Below, in pieces: positions 1 to 7,899 of a stretch of 50,953 nt of DNA. Within the stretch, counting starts at the first letter, position 1. The number at the start of each line of letters is the position of its first letter. The stretch lies in NCBI GenBank assembly GCA_002389505.1, contig DGPA01000044.1, positions 182,565 to 233,517 of the forward strand, read 5' to 3'. Below the pieces are notes generated by a model. That model had not been told where the DNA came from. It worked only from the letters and a program-made list of their open reading frames with translations, and searched no databases. The translations under genes and the position numbers were made by a program. The stretch is from Halieaceae bacterium UBA4452. GTDB taxonomy: Bacteria > Pseudomonadota > Gammaproteobacteria > Pseudomonadales > Halieaceae.

Positions 1-597
1 TCTACGTTCTGGTTCGATTTACCGTTGGTAACGGATGTATTAAATCCCTTTTTATCGCTTATCCCCGGCACTGCCGAACTTCCGTCAAGTAATCCCTTTG
101 CCAGAGCTATTGCCCTTGGGGATAGCAATGAGGGGACTGACGAATCAGAACAAGGTGGTAGCAATGCTGCTAATCAGGACCAGTCGCCGCGTTGGGATGC
201 TAGGGTCTTAGTCGCGGAGGATTCCGATGTAAACCAGTTTATTATAAAAGAGCTATTAGCCGTCTTTGGCCTATCACCGGTGGTTGTTGGTAATGGCAAA
301 GAAGCGGTCGCCTCTTTCGGACAGGAAGCCTTTGACCTCGTGCTGATGGATATTCAAATGCCGATAATGGACGGGGTCGAGGCCACAAGAAAACTGCGTG
401 CTGCGCAGAAATCCGATGGCGTGAACCCTGAGTGCATCATCGTTGGTTTGTCTGCCCACGCGATGGCCGGTGATCGGGAGCGCTATGTCGAACAAGGGAT
501 GGATGACTATCTGACCAAGCCTATCGATATAGATGAGCTCGAAGCATTGCTTAAGCGCACGCTCCGGTCCTCGAGTGCCCTGATGCTCTGGCGTTAA
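1..597 (+). CDS. Hybrid sensor histidine kinase, C-terminal part (receiver domain)
   Basis: The frame is open from the first base, so the gene begins upstream of the window. The first residues (STFWFDLPL) match the usual end of a histidine-kinase ATPase domain. After a polar linker comes a complete receiver domain at about nt 200-570. It has the acidic pair (VAEDSD), the phospho-acceptor Asp in LMDIQMP (nt 349-351), the switch Ser in GLSAHA and the Lys in LTKP. This arrangement is that of a hybrid kinase passing phosphate to its own receiver, usually in a phosphorelay. The sensed signal and the output partner cannot be told from this fragment. The stop is followed by 226 bases before the tRNA gene. 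Confidence 0.85.
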   Translation, partial: STFWFDLPLVTDVLNPFLSLIPGTAELPSSNPFARAIALGDSNEGTDESEQGGSNAANQDQSPRWDARVLVAEDSDVNQFIIKELLAVFGLSPVVVGNGKEAVASFGQEAFDLVLMDIQMPIMDGVEATRKLRAAQKSDGVNPECIIVGLSAHAMAGDRERYVEQGMDDYLTKPIDIDELEALLKRTLRSSSALMLWR

Positions 598-823
598 GCA
601 TAGCCGCTTCAGCGCATGCCAGCACCCTTGTGCCCACGGTAGTTGCTATTGGATCTGAATGCTTATCCCTGTTGTCAAGACACGTTGTCGTCATCGGCAA
701 TTCGTTTTCCGACAGGCCTTGAGCACCTCGCTTACGTGTTCCATAAAAGGATACTTGTCGGCGCGGCCACTGAAAAATTTCTGGAGTCACTAGCACGCTT
801 TTGTTAGCATGCTGCTCCCAGCG

Positions 824-913
<90 letters not shown>

Positions 914-1116
914 TTACTCATAAAAACAAGTAGTTACGTAGATTTATTGCCTTGGCTTAACCTCAACACCAACCTAAAGCAGAGGGCTACGGTCAGGGGC
1001 AATCAGATTAGGCCGAACGGGCTCATCGAGGGATTCTGACAGCGTAGCCGCATGATGCCTACCCGTTGCGTCTTAAAAGCCCTTGGTTAATTCGCCCGAG
1101 CCGTGGAGGTGCCAGA

Positions 1117-1164
1117 ATGTTAGCCATTGTTTCTGTAATTTACTTTGCAGTGGCTTGGATTTAA
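1117..1164 (+). CDS. Possible 15-residue hydrophobic leader peptide
   Basis: A short frame encodes MLAIVSVIYFAVAWI and stops at TAA. A full Shine-Dalgarno GGAGG (1105-1109) sits seven bases before the ATG, much better than the site of the large gene that follows 31 bases later. A CCTCC at 1171-1175, just after the stop, is complementary to that GGAGG, so the two could pair in the RNA. The peptide could be a leader that couples or controls translation of the fusion gene, a tiny membrane peptide, or chance. No family is recognised; only the ribosome site and hydrophobicity support it. Confidence 0.35.
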   Translation: MLAIVSVIYFAVAWI

Positions 1165-1195
1165 GGTTCTCCTCCAATCTTAAGTTTTTAGCGAG

Positions 1196-2965
1196 ATGCA
1201 AGTGGTCAATGTAGTGAAGATATGTGTGCGTATTACTGTCTTAGTCATCAGTGTTGGCCTGCACTCTCTGTGTGCCATCGCCAATACCCAAGAGGCAGAT
1301 GATCCCTATAGATTGCAACTGCGCTGGGAACATCAGGCCCAGTTTATGGGCTATTATGTGGCAGAGGCATTGGGCATTTATGCCCGCGCCGGGCTGGATG
1401 TTTCATTGATGCCGGGCGGCCCCGATATTGAACCTGTCGCCGTACTGGCAGATGATCAGGCCGATATGATTGTTGAATGGATGCCTTCTGGCCTTGCTGC
1501 GCGGGCACGTGGCATCGACAATGTTCATGTAGCACAAATATTCCAACAATCAGGTTTGATGTTGGTCTGCGATAATCAAACGGGCATCCGCAGGCCGAGC
1601 GACTTGGCGGGAAAAACCGTGGGTGTCTGGCGGGGTACCGCGGCGGATCTTTTTGACGACTGGATTGCCAGTTTGGGCATGAGGATAGGGTCGAGCTCAG
1701 GGGATGTGCATGTGGTTAATCAAGGCACAGATGCTGAACTGCTGACCCGCGGCGCGGTCGATTGTATTTCGGCCATGTCTTACAACGAATATTGGACGTT
1801 GTTGGAAGGCGGCATTGCCCCGTCCCGGTTAACTATTTTTCATTATGCTGATTATGGGTTCTCACTACTCGAAGATGGTTTGTGGGTGCAGGGTGATTGT
1901 TTGTTGGATGCTGCGTGCAGTGACCGGACAGCGCTTTTCTTGGCCGCCGCACTGGAAGGGTGGCGATACGCCATGGATAACCCAGAGGAAGCGCTGGAAA
2001 TGGTGCTGTCCAAAATGTACCCGGACCGCCAAGCCACGTCAGCAGAGCGGCGTCATCAAGCCAATCAGGTGCGAGAGGTCATCAAACTGTTGGGAGACAA
2101 CCCAGCCGAGATGGGTCTGCTAGATGTGTCGGATTACACCGATACGGTTAACTTGTTAATGCAAGCTCAAATGGTAGAAGAGAGCATAAACACGCTGGGG
2201 ATGAACAGTTGGACGCACAGTGTGTGGAGCAATGCCACTAACGAAGGCTCGCGTCTTTATTCCCGCAATACACAATTTGTATTCTCCAACGTAGTGGCCT
2301 CAAGGTGGTTTTATATTCTTGAAATACTGGGCGTTATCGCCTTTGGTATTGCCGGATTTTTGCGGGCCTATGAAATGCGCTTCGATGTCTGGGGTGCGCT
2401 AATCTGCACGTCACTCCCGGCTGTGGGTGGTGGAATACTGCGTGATTTTCTGATTGGCCGGGATGCGTTCGTGTCATTTGCTGAACGGGGTACCATTTCG
2501 CTTTACTGTATAATCTTAATCGTAGTGGTGGGCAGGTTGGTGACCCGGCACCTAGAGAAATCCGACACAGACCCGCAAAGGTTTAAGCAGTCGCTGCTGT
2601 ATACCGACAGCTTCGGCTTCACCGTGCACGCCGTTGTTGGTTTTGCCGTTGCCCTGGTGGCCGAATTGCATTGGATGTGGATACCCATTTGTTCCGCATT
2701 GACCTGTGCGGGTGGCGGATTGTTACTGGATATGGTCTGCAGCAATAAACCCAGAACCTTTAACGGCCATCCCTACGAGGAAATGGCCGTTATTCAAGCC
2801 GTGGTTATGATGGGATTGATGTATCTGGCAAACCTAATGTTCATGCCCGATACCTATATTGTCGCAGTGACCATCGCTGCATTGATCGGCGGTTTTGTTA
2901 TGAAGCTATGGGTGACGAAAAAGGATATCAAGTCGCCGCTTTTGGGCGTCGCCGTAGCCGATTAA
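1196..2965 (+). CDS. NMT1/THI5-like substrate-binding protein fused to TRIC/UPF0126 membrane domain
   Basis: This 589-residue protein starts with a signal peptide (cleavage near CAIA, residue 29). A periplasmic domain of the NMT1/THI5/SsuA type follows at about 38-345, with FMGYYVAEALGIY and GLDVSLMPGG near its start. The last 220 residues hold about seven membrane helices of the UPF0126/TRIC family. The two-fold repeat is marked by VGGGILRD and later AGGGLLLDM. The N-terminal domain probably binds a small ligand. TRIC domains form cation channels, and some bacterial members are described as glycine transporters. No ABC permease or ATPase gene lies nearby, so a ligand-gated or ligand-fed channel is the simplest inference. 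The start has a poor ribosome site and is supported mainly by the signal peptide. Confidence 0.85.
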   Translation: MQVVNVVKICVRITVLVISVGLHSLCAIANTQEADDPYRLQLRWEHQAQFMGYYVAEALGIYARAGLDVSLMPGGPDIEPVAVLADDQADMIVEWMPSGLAARARGIDNVHVAQIFQQSGLMLVCDNQTGIRRPSDLAGKTVGVWRGTAADLFDDWIASLGMRIGSSSGDVHVVNQGTDAELLTRGAVDCISAMSYNEYWTLLEGGIAPSRLTIFHYADYGFSLLEDGLWVQGDCLLDAACSDRTALFLAAALEGWRYAMDNPEEALEMVLSKMYPDRQATSAERRHQANQVREVIKLLGDNPAEMGLLDVSDYTDTVNLLMQAQMVEESINTLGMNSWTHSVWSNATNEGSRLYSRNTQFVFSNVVASRWFYILEILGVIAFGIAGFLRAYEMRFDVWGALICTSLPAVGGGILRDFLIGRDAFVSFAERGTISLYCIILIVVVGRLVTRHLEKSDTDPQRFKQSLLYTDSFGFTVHAVVGFAVALVAELHWMWIPICSALTCAGGGLLLDMVCSNKPRTFNGHPYEEMAVIQAVVMMGLMYLANLMFMPDTYIVAVTIAALIGGFVMKLWVTKKDIKSPLLGVAVAD

Positions 2966-2994
2966 CTGACCAGATGCCATTTGGCAACCTGAGG

Positions 2995-3127
2995 TTGGGG
3001 ATACGAGGAGGGGACGTCCAGGGGCTTCCTGTTCCTCATCGCGCAGATGAGCCAAAATTCTTTTGGTAACGTCCTTATACTCGATACCGGCAATCACTTT
3101 GGCAGAGCCACTACAACGGCCGCGCCA
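2995..3127 (-). pseudogene. Possible C-terminal remnant of a transposase-like protein
   Basis: Read on the minus strand, this stretch gives CSGSAKVIAGIE followed by DVTKRILAHL and a proline-containing tail. The pattern (Cys-Gly pair, K-V-I-A-x-I-E, then I-L-x-H-L) resembles the extreme C-terminus of IS91-like/Y2 and zinc-binding transposases. No start codon with a ribosome site, no upstream domains and no terminal repeats are present. The hppA terminator lies just upstream of it. It is best read as a decayed fragment. The resemblance is from memory of the family pattern and may be coincidental. Confidence 0.3.
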
Positions 3128-3143
3128 TGCAGTGCCCGGCGCC

Positions 3144-3171
3144 AAAAAAAAGGGGCCTGTGAGCCCCTTTT
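3144..3171 (-). terminator. Rho-independent terminator of hppA
   Basis: A 9-bp perfect stem (AAAAGGGGC at 3148-3156 with GCCCCTTTT at 3163-3171) encloses a 6-base loop. On the minus strand the GC part is followed by eight T residues. It lies 23 bases after the hppA stop. On the plus strand only four T follow, so it may also act weakly on the gene at 1196-2965. Confidence 0.88.
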
Positions 3172-3193
3172 GAGTCTGCATAAGCACACTGGC

Positions 3194-5188
3194 TTACAGC
3201 AGCGGTGCAATCACCAAACTGACAATGGCCATGACATTAATCAGAATATTCATGGACGGACCCGAGGTGTCTTTGAAGGGGTCGCCGACGGTATCGCCGA
3301 CCACGACCGCTGCATGGGTATCCGAGCCCTTGCCACCAAGGTTGCCTTTTTCGACATACTTTTTAGCGTTATCCCAAGCGCCACCAGCGTTGGCCATCAT
3401 CAGTGCCATAAGCACACAGCCCAACAGTCCGCCCGCTAGCATGCCCCCGAGCGATTCTGGGCCGAGCCCAAAGCCGACAACTACTGGGGTCAGCACCGCA
3501 ATCGTACCGGGAACAATCATTCGTCTAAGCGCCGCCGTTGTAGCGATATCGACACAGCGCGCGGTATCGGGTTCAGCGTTACCCTCAAGTAACCCTGGTA
3601 TTTCACGGAACTGACGACGAATTTCATTAATCATGTCGAAAGCAGCCTCACCGACAGCGGTCATGGTAATTGAGGCAATGAGGAAGGGGACTGCACCACC
3701 AATAAAAATACCGATTAATACTTGCGGATTAGAAAGCTGTAATTCGAAGCCTGGGTGGTAGCTTTCTACGGTACTCACATAGGCGGCGATAATGGCCAAC
3801 GCTGCCAGTGCCGCAGCACCAATGGCAAAGCCCTTGCCAATAGCGGCAGTAGTGTTGCCGACCTCATCGAGCCCATCAGTTATTTTGCGCGTTTCCTCAC
3901 CCATGCCGGCCATTTCCGCGATGCCTCCTGCATTGTCAGCCACAGGTCCATAAGCATCGATAGCCATGGTGATACCGACGGTTGAGAGCATACCGACTGC
4001 AGCAATACCGACGCCATAGAGCCCAGCGAGTTCGGTGGAGGCGTAAATAATCGCCGCAAGCGCTAAAATAGGAGCAACCACGGATTCCATGCCAACGGCA
4101 AGGCCAGTAATCATGACTGTCGCGGCGCCGGTCTCTCCGGATTTCGCAATCTTGCGTACCGGGGCTCCCCCGGTGTAATACTCGGTGATCAAGCCAATCG
4201 CAATACCGCCCACAGCGCCGGAGACAACCGCCCACCATATGCTGGCTTCGAGGCCCATCTGCTCAATCAAAAACCAAGCCATGACCGCGAAGACCAGCGG
4301 AGCACCCAGCGTGCCGCTGCGCAATGCGTCTTCGGGAGCTGCCGCTGAACGCAGGCGGACAATGGCGATACCAATGAAAGAGGCGACTAGCCCCACGGTT
4401 GCCAAAGCCAGAGGTAGTGACATCATCGCCACCTGCTGCTCTGCCACGATCGCACTGGTGGAGGCTATAGCAACACAAGCAATCATCGATCCACAGTAGG
4501 ACTCAAAAATATCGGATCCCATACCAGCAATATCACCGACGTTATCCCCCACGTTGTCGGCAATGACCCCGGGGTTTCGGGGATCGTCTTCAGGAATCCC
4601 CGCTTCAATTTTACCCACAAGATCTGCGCCGACATCGGCACTCTTGGTGAAAATGCCACCGCCGACCCGACTAAACAGGGCCACGACAGAAGCGCCCATA
4701 CCGAAACCGTGAATCGAGTGGGCCGACTCGGCGTCGGTGCCGAAGAAGTAAAACAGACCGCCCAGCCCAATGAGACCCAGTGAGGCGACGCACAAGCCCA
4801 TGATGGAACCGCCGTAAAAGGCGATGTTCAGCGCTGCGGCAGAGCCGTGATCGTTGGCGGCCACTGCTGTGCGTACGTTAGCGCGGGTCGCCGCATACAT
4901 GCCGAGGTAGCCCGCTGTGGCCGATGACAGCGCGCCCACTATGAACGCAATAGCGGTGTCTTGACCGAGCGGTGAAAAATACACGGCAAGCACTAACACG
5001 CTGGCAAACATGGCCAGCATTTTATACTCACGATGCATGAATACCATAGCCCCTAAGTGAATTTGGTCCGCAATACGGCGGACGTTGTCGGGCCCCGCGT
5101 CATGGCGCGACATGAGCTGATAGATCACGAAGGCAAGGAGCAGTCCCACCAACCCAAGTATGGGTGGCAGTATGAGATCAAAGACCAT
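3194..5188 (-). CDS. hppA: Membrane-bound ion-translocating pyrophosphatase
   Basis: This 664-residue integral membrane enzyme couples PPi hydrolysis to export of H+ or Na+. The substrate site is present: DVGADLVGKIEAG, then the acidic stretch ending ADNVGDNVGD, DAYGPVADNAGGIAE, and near the C-terminus DTVGDPFKDTSGPS. The segment GNTTAAIGKG has Ala where K+-independent enzymes carry Lys, so it should belong to the K+-dependent class. A Glu in the SDIFESY helix sits where Na+-pumping enzymes have their gate Glu, but some bacterial H+ pumps share this. The ATG has AGGAAA upstream. It is a single-gene transcript with its own terminator. Confidence 0.95.
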   Translation of the reverse strand: MVFDLILPPILGLVGLLLAFVIYQLMSRHDAGPDNVRRIADQIHLGAMVFMHREYKMLAMFASVLVLAVYFSPLGQDTAIAFIVGALSSATAGYLGMYAATRANVRTAVAANDHGSAAALNIAFYGGSIMGLCVASLGLIGLGGLFYFFGTDAESAHSIHGFGMGASVVALFSRVGGGIFTKSADVGADLVGKIEAGIPEDDPRNPGVIADNVGDNVGDIAGMGSDIFESYCGSMIACVAIASTSAIVAEQQVAMMSLPLALATVGLVASFIGIAIVRLRSAAAPEDALRSGTLGAPLVFAVMAWFLIEQMGLEASIWWAVVSGAVGGIAIGLITEYYTGGAPVRKIAKSGETGAATVMITGLAVGMESVVAPILALAAIIYASTELAGLYGVGIAAVGMLSTVGITMAIDAYGPVADNAGGIAEMAGMGEETRKITDGLDEVGNTTAAIGKGFAIGAAALAALAIIAAYVSTVESYHPGFELQLSNPQVLIGIFIGGAVPFLIASITMTAVGEAAFDMINEIRRQFREIPGLLEGNAEPDTARCVDIATTAALRRMIVPGTIAVLTPVVVGFGLGPESLGGMLAGGLLGCVLMALMMANAGGAWDNAKKYVEKGNLGGKGSDTHAAVVVGDTVGDPFKDTSGPSMNILINVMAIVSLVIAPLL

Positions 5189-5368
5189 AGTGGTTTCCTT
5201 TGTTGTGGTTTTTGCAAGGCGGTAGTTTAGCTAAGGGCAACTATACTGCGCAATGGCCAAGCCGCTTATTCACGGGTTATTTTCTTGTTTGGGGGCAAAT
5301 AACGGTTCCTGTGCCGGGTTACCCCGCCGGGCCATAAGCCCCGGCATGCAAGGTCCGACATGCCAGGC

Positions 5369-5396
5369 AAAAAAAACCCCACGCGTAGGTGGGGTT
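5369..5396 (-). terminator. Rho-independent terminator of the secreted-protein gene
   Basis: An 8-bp perfect stem (AACCCCAC at 5375-5382 with GTGGGGTT at 5389-5396) has a 6-base loop. On the minus strand it is followed by a run of eight T. It lies 40 bases after the stop of the gene at 5437-6309 and upstream of hppA, so it separates the two minus-strand genes. Confidence 0.88.
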
Positions 5397-5436
5397 GTCG
5401 GTAGGGCGGGGCGATTGTCGCGCGCCTCGCACCAGC

Positions 5437-6309
5437 TTACATCTCGATAACCTCGCCCTTCACAGCGCGGACTTCCTGAACGGTCATCATTGAATTGCCA
5501 ATCACTGCTGTGGCAGTCGCTTCTCCCGATGCGACAACCTCCAATAGCGCATCGGCTTCGCAGGCCGCGTAAGAATCCGATCCGTCAGACTCGCCACAAC
5601 TGGCCGAGGCGGCCACCTGGGCCGTGGTGTAGAAGTTTGCTTGCACCACGTACAACCCCTGATCAAGGTTCATAAACATAAAGTTGTAGTGATGCGACGC
5701 CAGCGTGGCGAGGGCCAGCCGGATTTCCTCTTGGCTGAACTCGCAGTCTTCGGCATCGAATTGCCCAACGTCTGGGATACCGTCGTCATCGTTGTCAACA
5801 AGCTCTACCGTACAGCTCTCGAGGACGCCACCCAGCGTAGCTTCCAGTTCCTGTCGGCGGCTACTGAGTGTGACCATGGCTGGGGTCGATTGAACGCAAG
5901 TGTCAGTGCTCAGGTTGCACGCCATAAGGCCCACTTTGCCGTCGGCAGATGCCATGGCCGTCGACACAGAACCCTTTTTTCCCCTGACAGTCGTCTCGGT
6001 AAACAACGCTACTTCGGCCGAGAGCCCCACCAACAGTTCCTTTGACTGCGCCACATGTATGGTGGCGAGATTGGCCGTTGCCGCTGGGTTCTCCACCAGT
6101 TGACTGCAGACAGCATCTGCTCCCGCGCCGTACTCTGCCAGACAGGTTGCGTAGGCACTACTGAACCCGCCCTCCCAGTACCCCGCCAAGTCGCTGTTGG
6201 CGACGATCGCCGCTGGGTTATGTGACGCTGCAAATTTTGCCGATTGGGCAATAGCCCCGCCAGAAGCTACCGCTAGAACAAGTGAAAAGGTGGTTGTTTT
6301 CAGGTTCAT
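5437..6309 (-). CDS. Secreted cysteine-rich protein of unknown function
   Basis: No family was recognised. The ATG at 6309 is chosen because GAGGAT precedes it at good spacing and because the protein then begins with a standard signal peptide, cleaved near GGAIA|QS. An ATG 24 bases further upstream has no ribosome site. The mature part of about 270 residues has eight cysteines, an even number that suggests disulfides in the periplasm or outside. It also holds an acidic DNDDDGIPD segment of the kind that binds calcium in thrombospondin type 3 and EF-hand-like loops. It is followed by its own terminator and preceded by a 120-base gap, so it is probably transcribed alone. Confidence 0.75.
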   Translation of the reverse strand: MNLKTTTFSLVLAVASGGAIAQSAKFAASHNPAAIVANSDLAGYWEGGFSSAYATCLAEYGAGADAVCSQLVENPAATANLATIHVAQSKELLVGLSAEVALFTETTVRGKKGSVSTAMASADGKVGLMACNLSTDTCVQSTPAMVTLSSRRQELEATLGGVLESCTVELVDNDDDGIPDVGQFDAEDCEFSQEEIRLALATLASHHYNFMFMNLDQGLYVVQANFYTTAQVAASASCGESDGSDSYAACEADALLEVVASGEATATAVIGNSMMTVQEVRAVKGEVIEM

Positions 6310-6429
6310 AATGTCATCCTCATCGATGCGCAAGGTTTACGGTCGCCAGCCCCGGCGGCCAGATCAACTAAAGACTCAAAGCTACTCCTCTGCCGTAGAT
6401 TAATCAACTGTTGAGGCCTACTTTGCCGA

Positions 6430-7806
6430 TCAAGCACCGGTGATTCGCGATTGCGGTTGGTAGAACAGTGGCAGGTCTTTGCGGTAGGGTTTTTTCTCCT
6501 TGAGCAGGGTATGGGTGGGGGCCCAATCAATAATGAGATGAATTCTGGCTTCGGTCGACGGGTTTTCTACCGCGTGGACGTTGCCGTTGTTGATTTCCCA
6601 AATCTCGCCTTCGCGCATATGCAACACGTCGCCGCCGACGTGGAACCGCACGCGTTCATGGGTTTTTAAGGGTATATGCACTCGATTACAATTCATTAAC
6701 GAATAGCCCTTATCAACATGGGGTTTTATCTCGGCCTGCGCATCTAGCCTGGCCAGAAGAATGCGGACAAACGTGCCATCCGGGCCGAAAACCCGCTCCA
6801 AAGCTGCCAGAATCGGTGCGAGGGCGCTGGCAAGATGGGCATAAAGTGGACCGTAAGTCGGGGCGGTGTGCGACATGTCCTCAAACGCCAAGTTAATACT
6901 TTGGGTTTCTTTATGAATGTCAAAGACGGTTTGTCGATCGGATAAGCTCCACACGTCCTCTGCCAAGCCCATAACGGTGGCTTTGAGTGGCTGTAGATCA
7001 GCGACAAAACCCAAGTGTCTAAAGTTTTCTTGGCTACCTCCCACCTTGCTATGGCGCAGCGGATTGTCGATCATCATGATGGGGGCATTGGCTGTCTCGT
7101 GTTCAAAAGTGAAGCCAAATCGATCAATAATGGCTTGTTCTTTGTCAGCGACAAGTTCGCGCAATTCATCGTCGAAGTAGTGACAGTAATGACTGCGTGC
7201 GGAGGCGTTCTTTATAGGTTGAGCGTTTAAACACTGTCTGATCGCAGGCGCTTCGGGGACATCGAACCGAGTGAGTGTCTGATGGAGTTCGCTAATGACT
7301 TGGTCGAAGTGGAGAAAACAGATTTTTCCTACCCGCTCCCCAAACATTCGGCGGATTAAGACACTGTAGTAACCCTGGATATCAGACTGCATGTCCCGAA
7401 CGCACTGCGCAGTAAATCCTGCACCTTGATCATGACCAAATTCTGCAGGTAAGAGCGAGGCATGCGTTCGGCGCATTTGCTTGCTCAGTGCAGACGCATT
7501 CGGCAGGCAGAGAAGGTTGCTAATGGTGGTTTTAAAGTCAGCCTGCTTACCGTTAGAGACAATGTTGAACAGCGGGTTTTTGACCCCACCTATGTTGTTA
7601 AACGCATACCAGGAGACATACCAGTCCCAGGGATTGCGGATGATGCCAACAATAGGCAAATCGCTGTACTCCTGAGGGATCAATGCTGCCGGATAGTGAT
7701 AGCCGATGGGCTTTGCTGATGGCATACAGTGTTGCAGGGCCGCGTTGATCGATTGGCCAGCAGCTTTATGGAGGTGAATAAAGACAAAGGCATTCGTACA
7801 AATCAT
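6430..7806 (-). CDS. Sulfotransferase fused to Asp/Asn beta-hydroxylase-like 2-oxoglutarate dioxygenase
   Basis: This 458-residue protein has two catalytic domains. Residues 1-235 look like a PAPS-dependent sulfotransferase. FIHLHKAAGQS (9-19) is the 5'-phosphosulfate loop, and IIRNPWDWYVS (55-65) carries the Arg and Ser of the 3'-phosphate site. The region near 205-235 matches the usual family end. Residues 240-445 match the aspartyl/asparaginyl beta-hydroxylase family: His363-x-Asp365 and His411 form the iron triad, and Arg421 should bind 2-oxoglutarate. Both active sites appear intact. The likely logic is hydroxylation followed by sulfation of one substrate, but the substrate is unknown. 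No signal peptide is seen, so it is cytoplasmic. The start has only a weak ribosome site. Confidence 0.85.
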   Translation of the reverse strand: MICTNAFVFIHLHKAAGQSINAALQHCMPSAKPIGYHYPAALIPQEYSDLPIVGIIRNPWDWYVSWYAFNNIGGVKNPLFNIVSNGKQADFKTTISNLLCLPNASALSKQMRRTHASLLPAEFGHDQGAGFTAQCVRDMQSDIQGYYSVLIRRMFGERVGKICFLHFDQVISELHQTLTRFDVPEAPAIRQCLNAQPIKNASARSHYCHYFDDELRELVADKEQAIIDRFGFTFEHETANAPIMMIDNPLRHSKVGGSQENFRHLGFVADLQPLKATVMGLAEDVWSLSDRQTVFDIHKETQSINLAFEDMSHTAPTYGPLYAHLASALAPILAALERVFGPDGTFVRILLARLDAQAEIKPHVDKGYSLMNCNRVHIPLKTHERVRFHVGGDVLHMREGEIWEINNGNVHAVENPSTEARIHLIIDWAPTHTLLKEKKPYRKDLPLFYQPQSRITGA

Positions 7807-7899
7807 TGGTTAGCGTGATTCCCATCGTGGATGACCCCTTGCACCTTAGCAATAAGCCGGGGTGGCTTCTACCAGAGACGTGGTGCTTTTAGGATAAGT

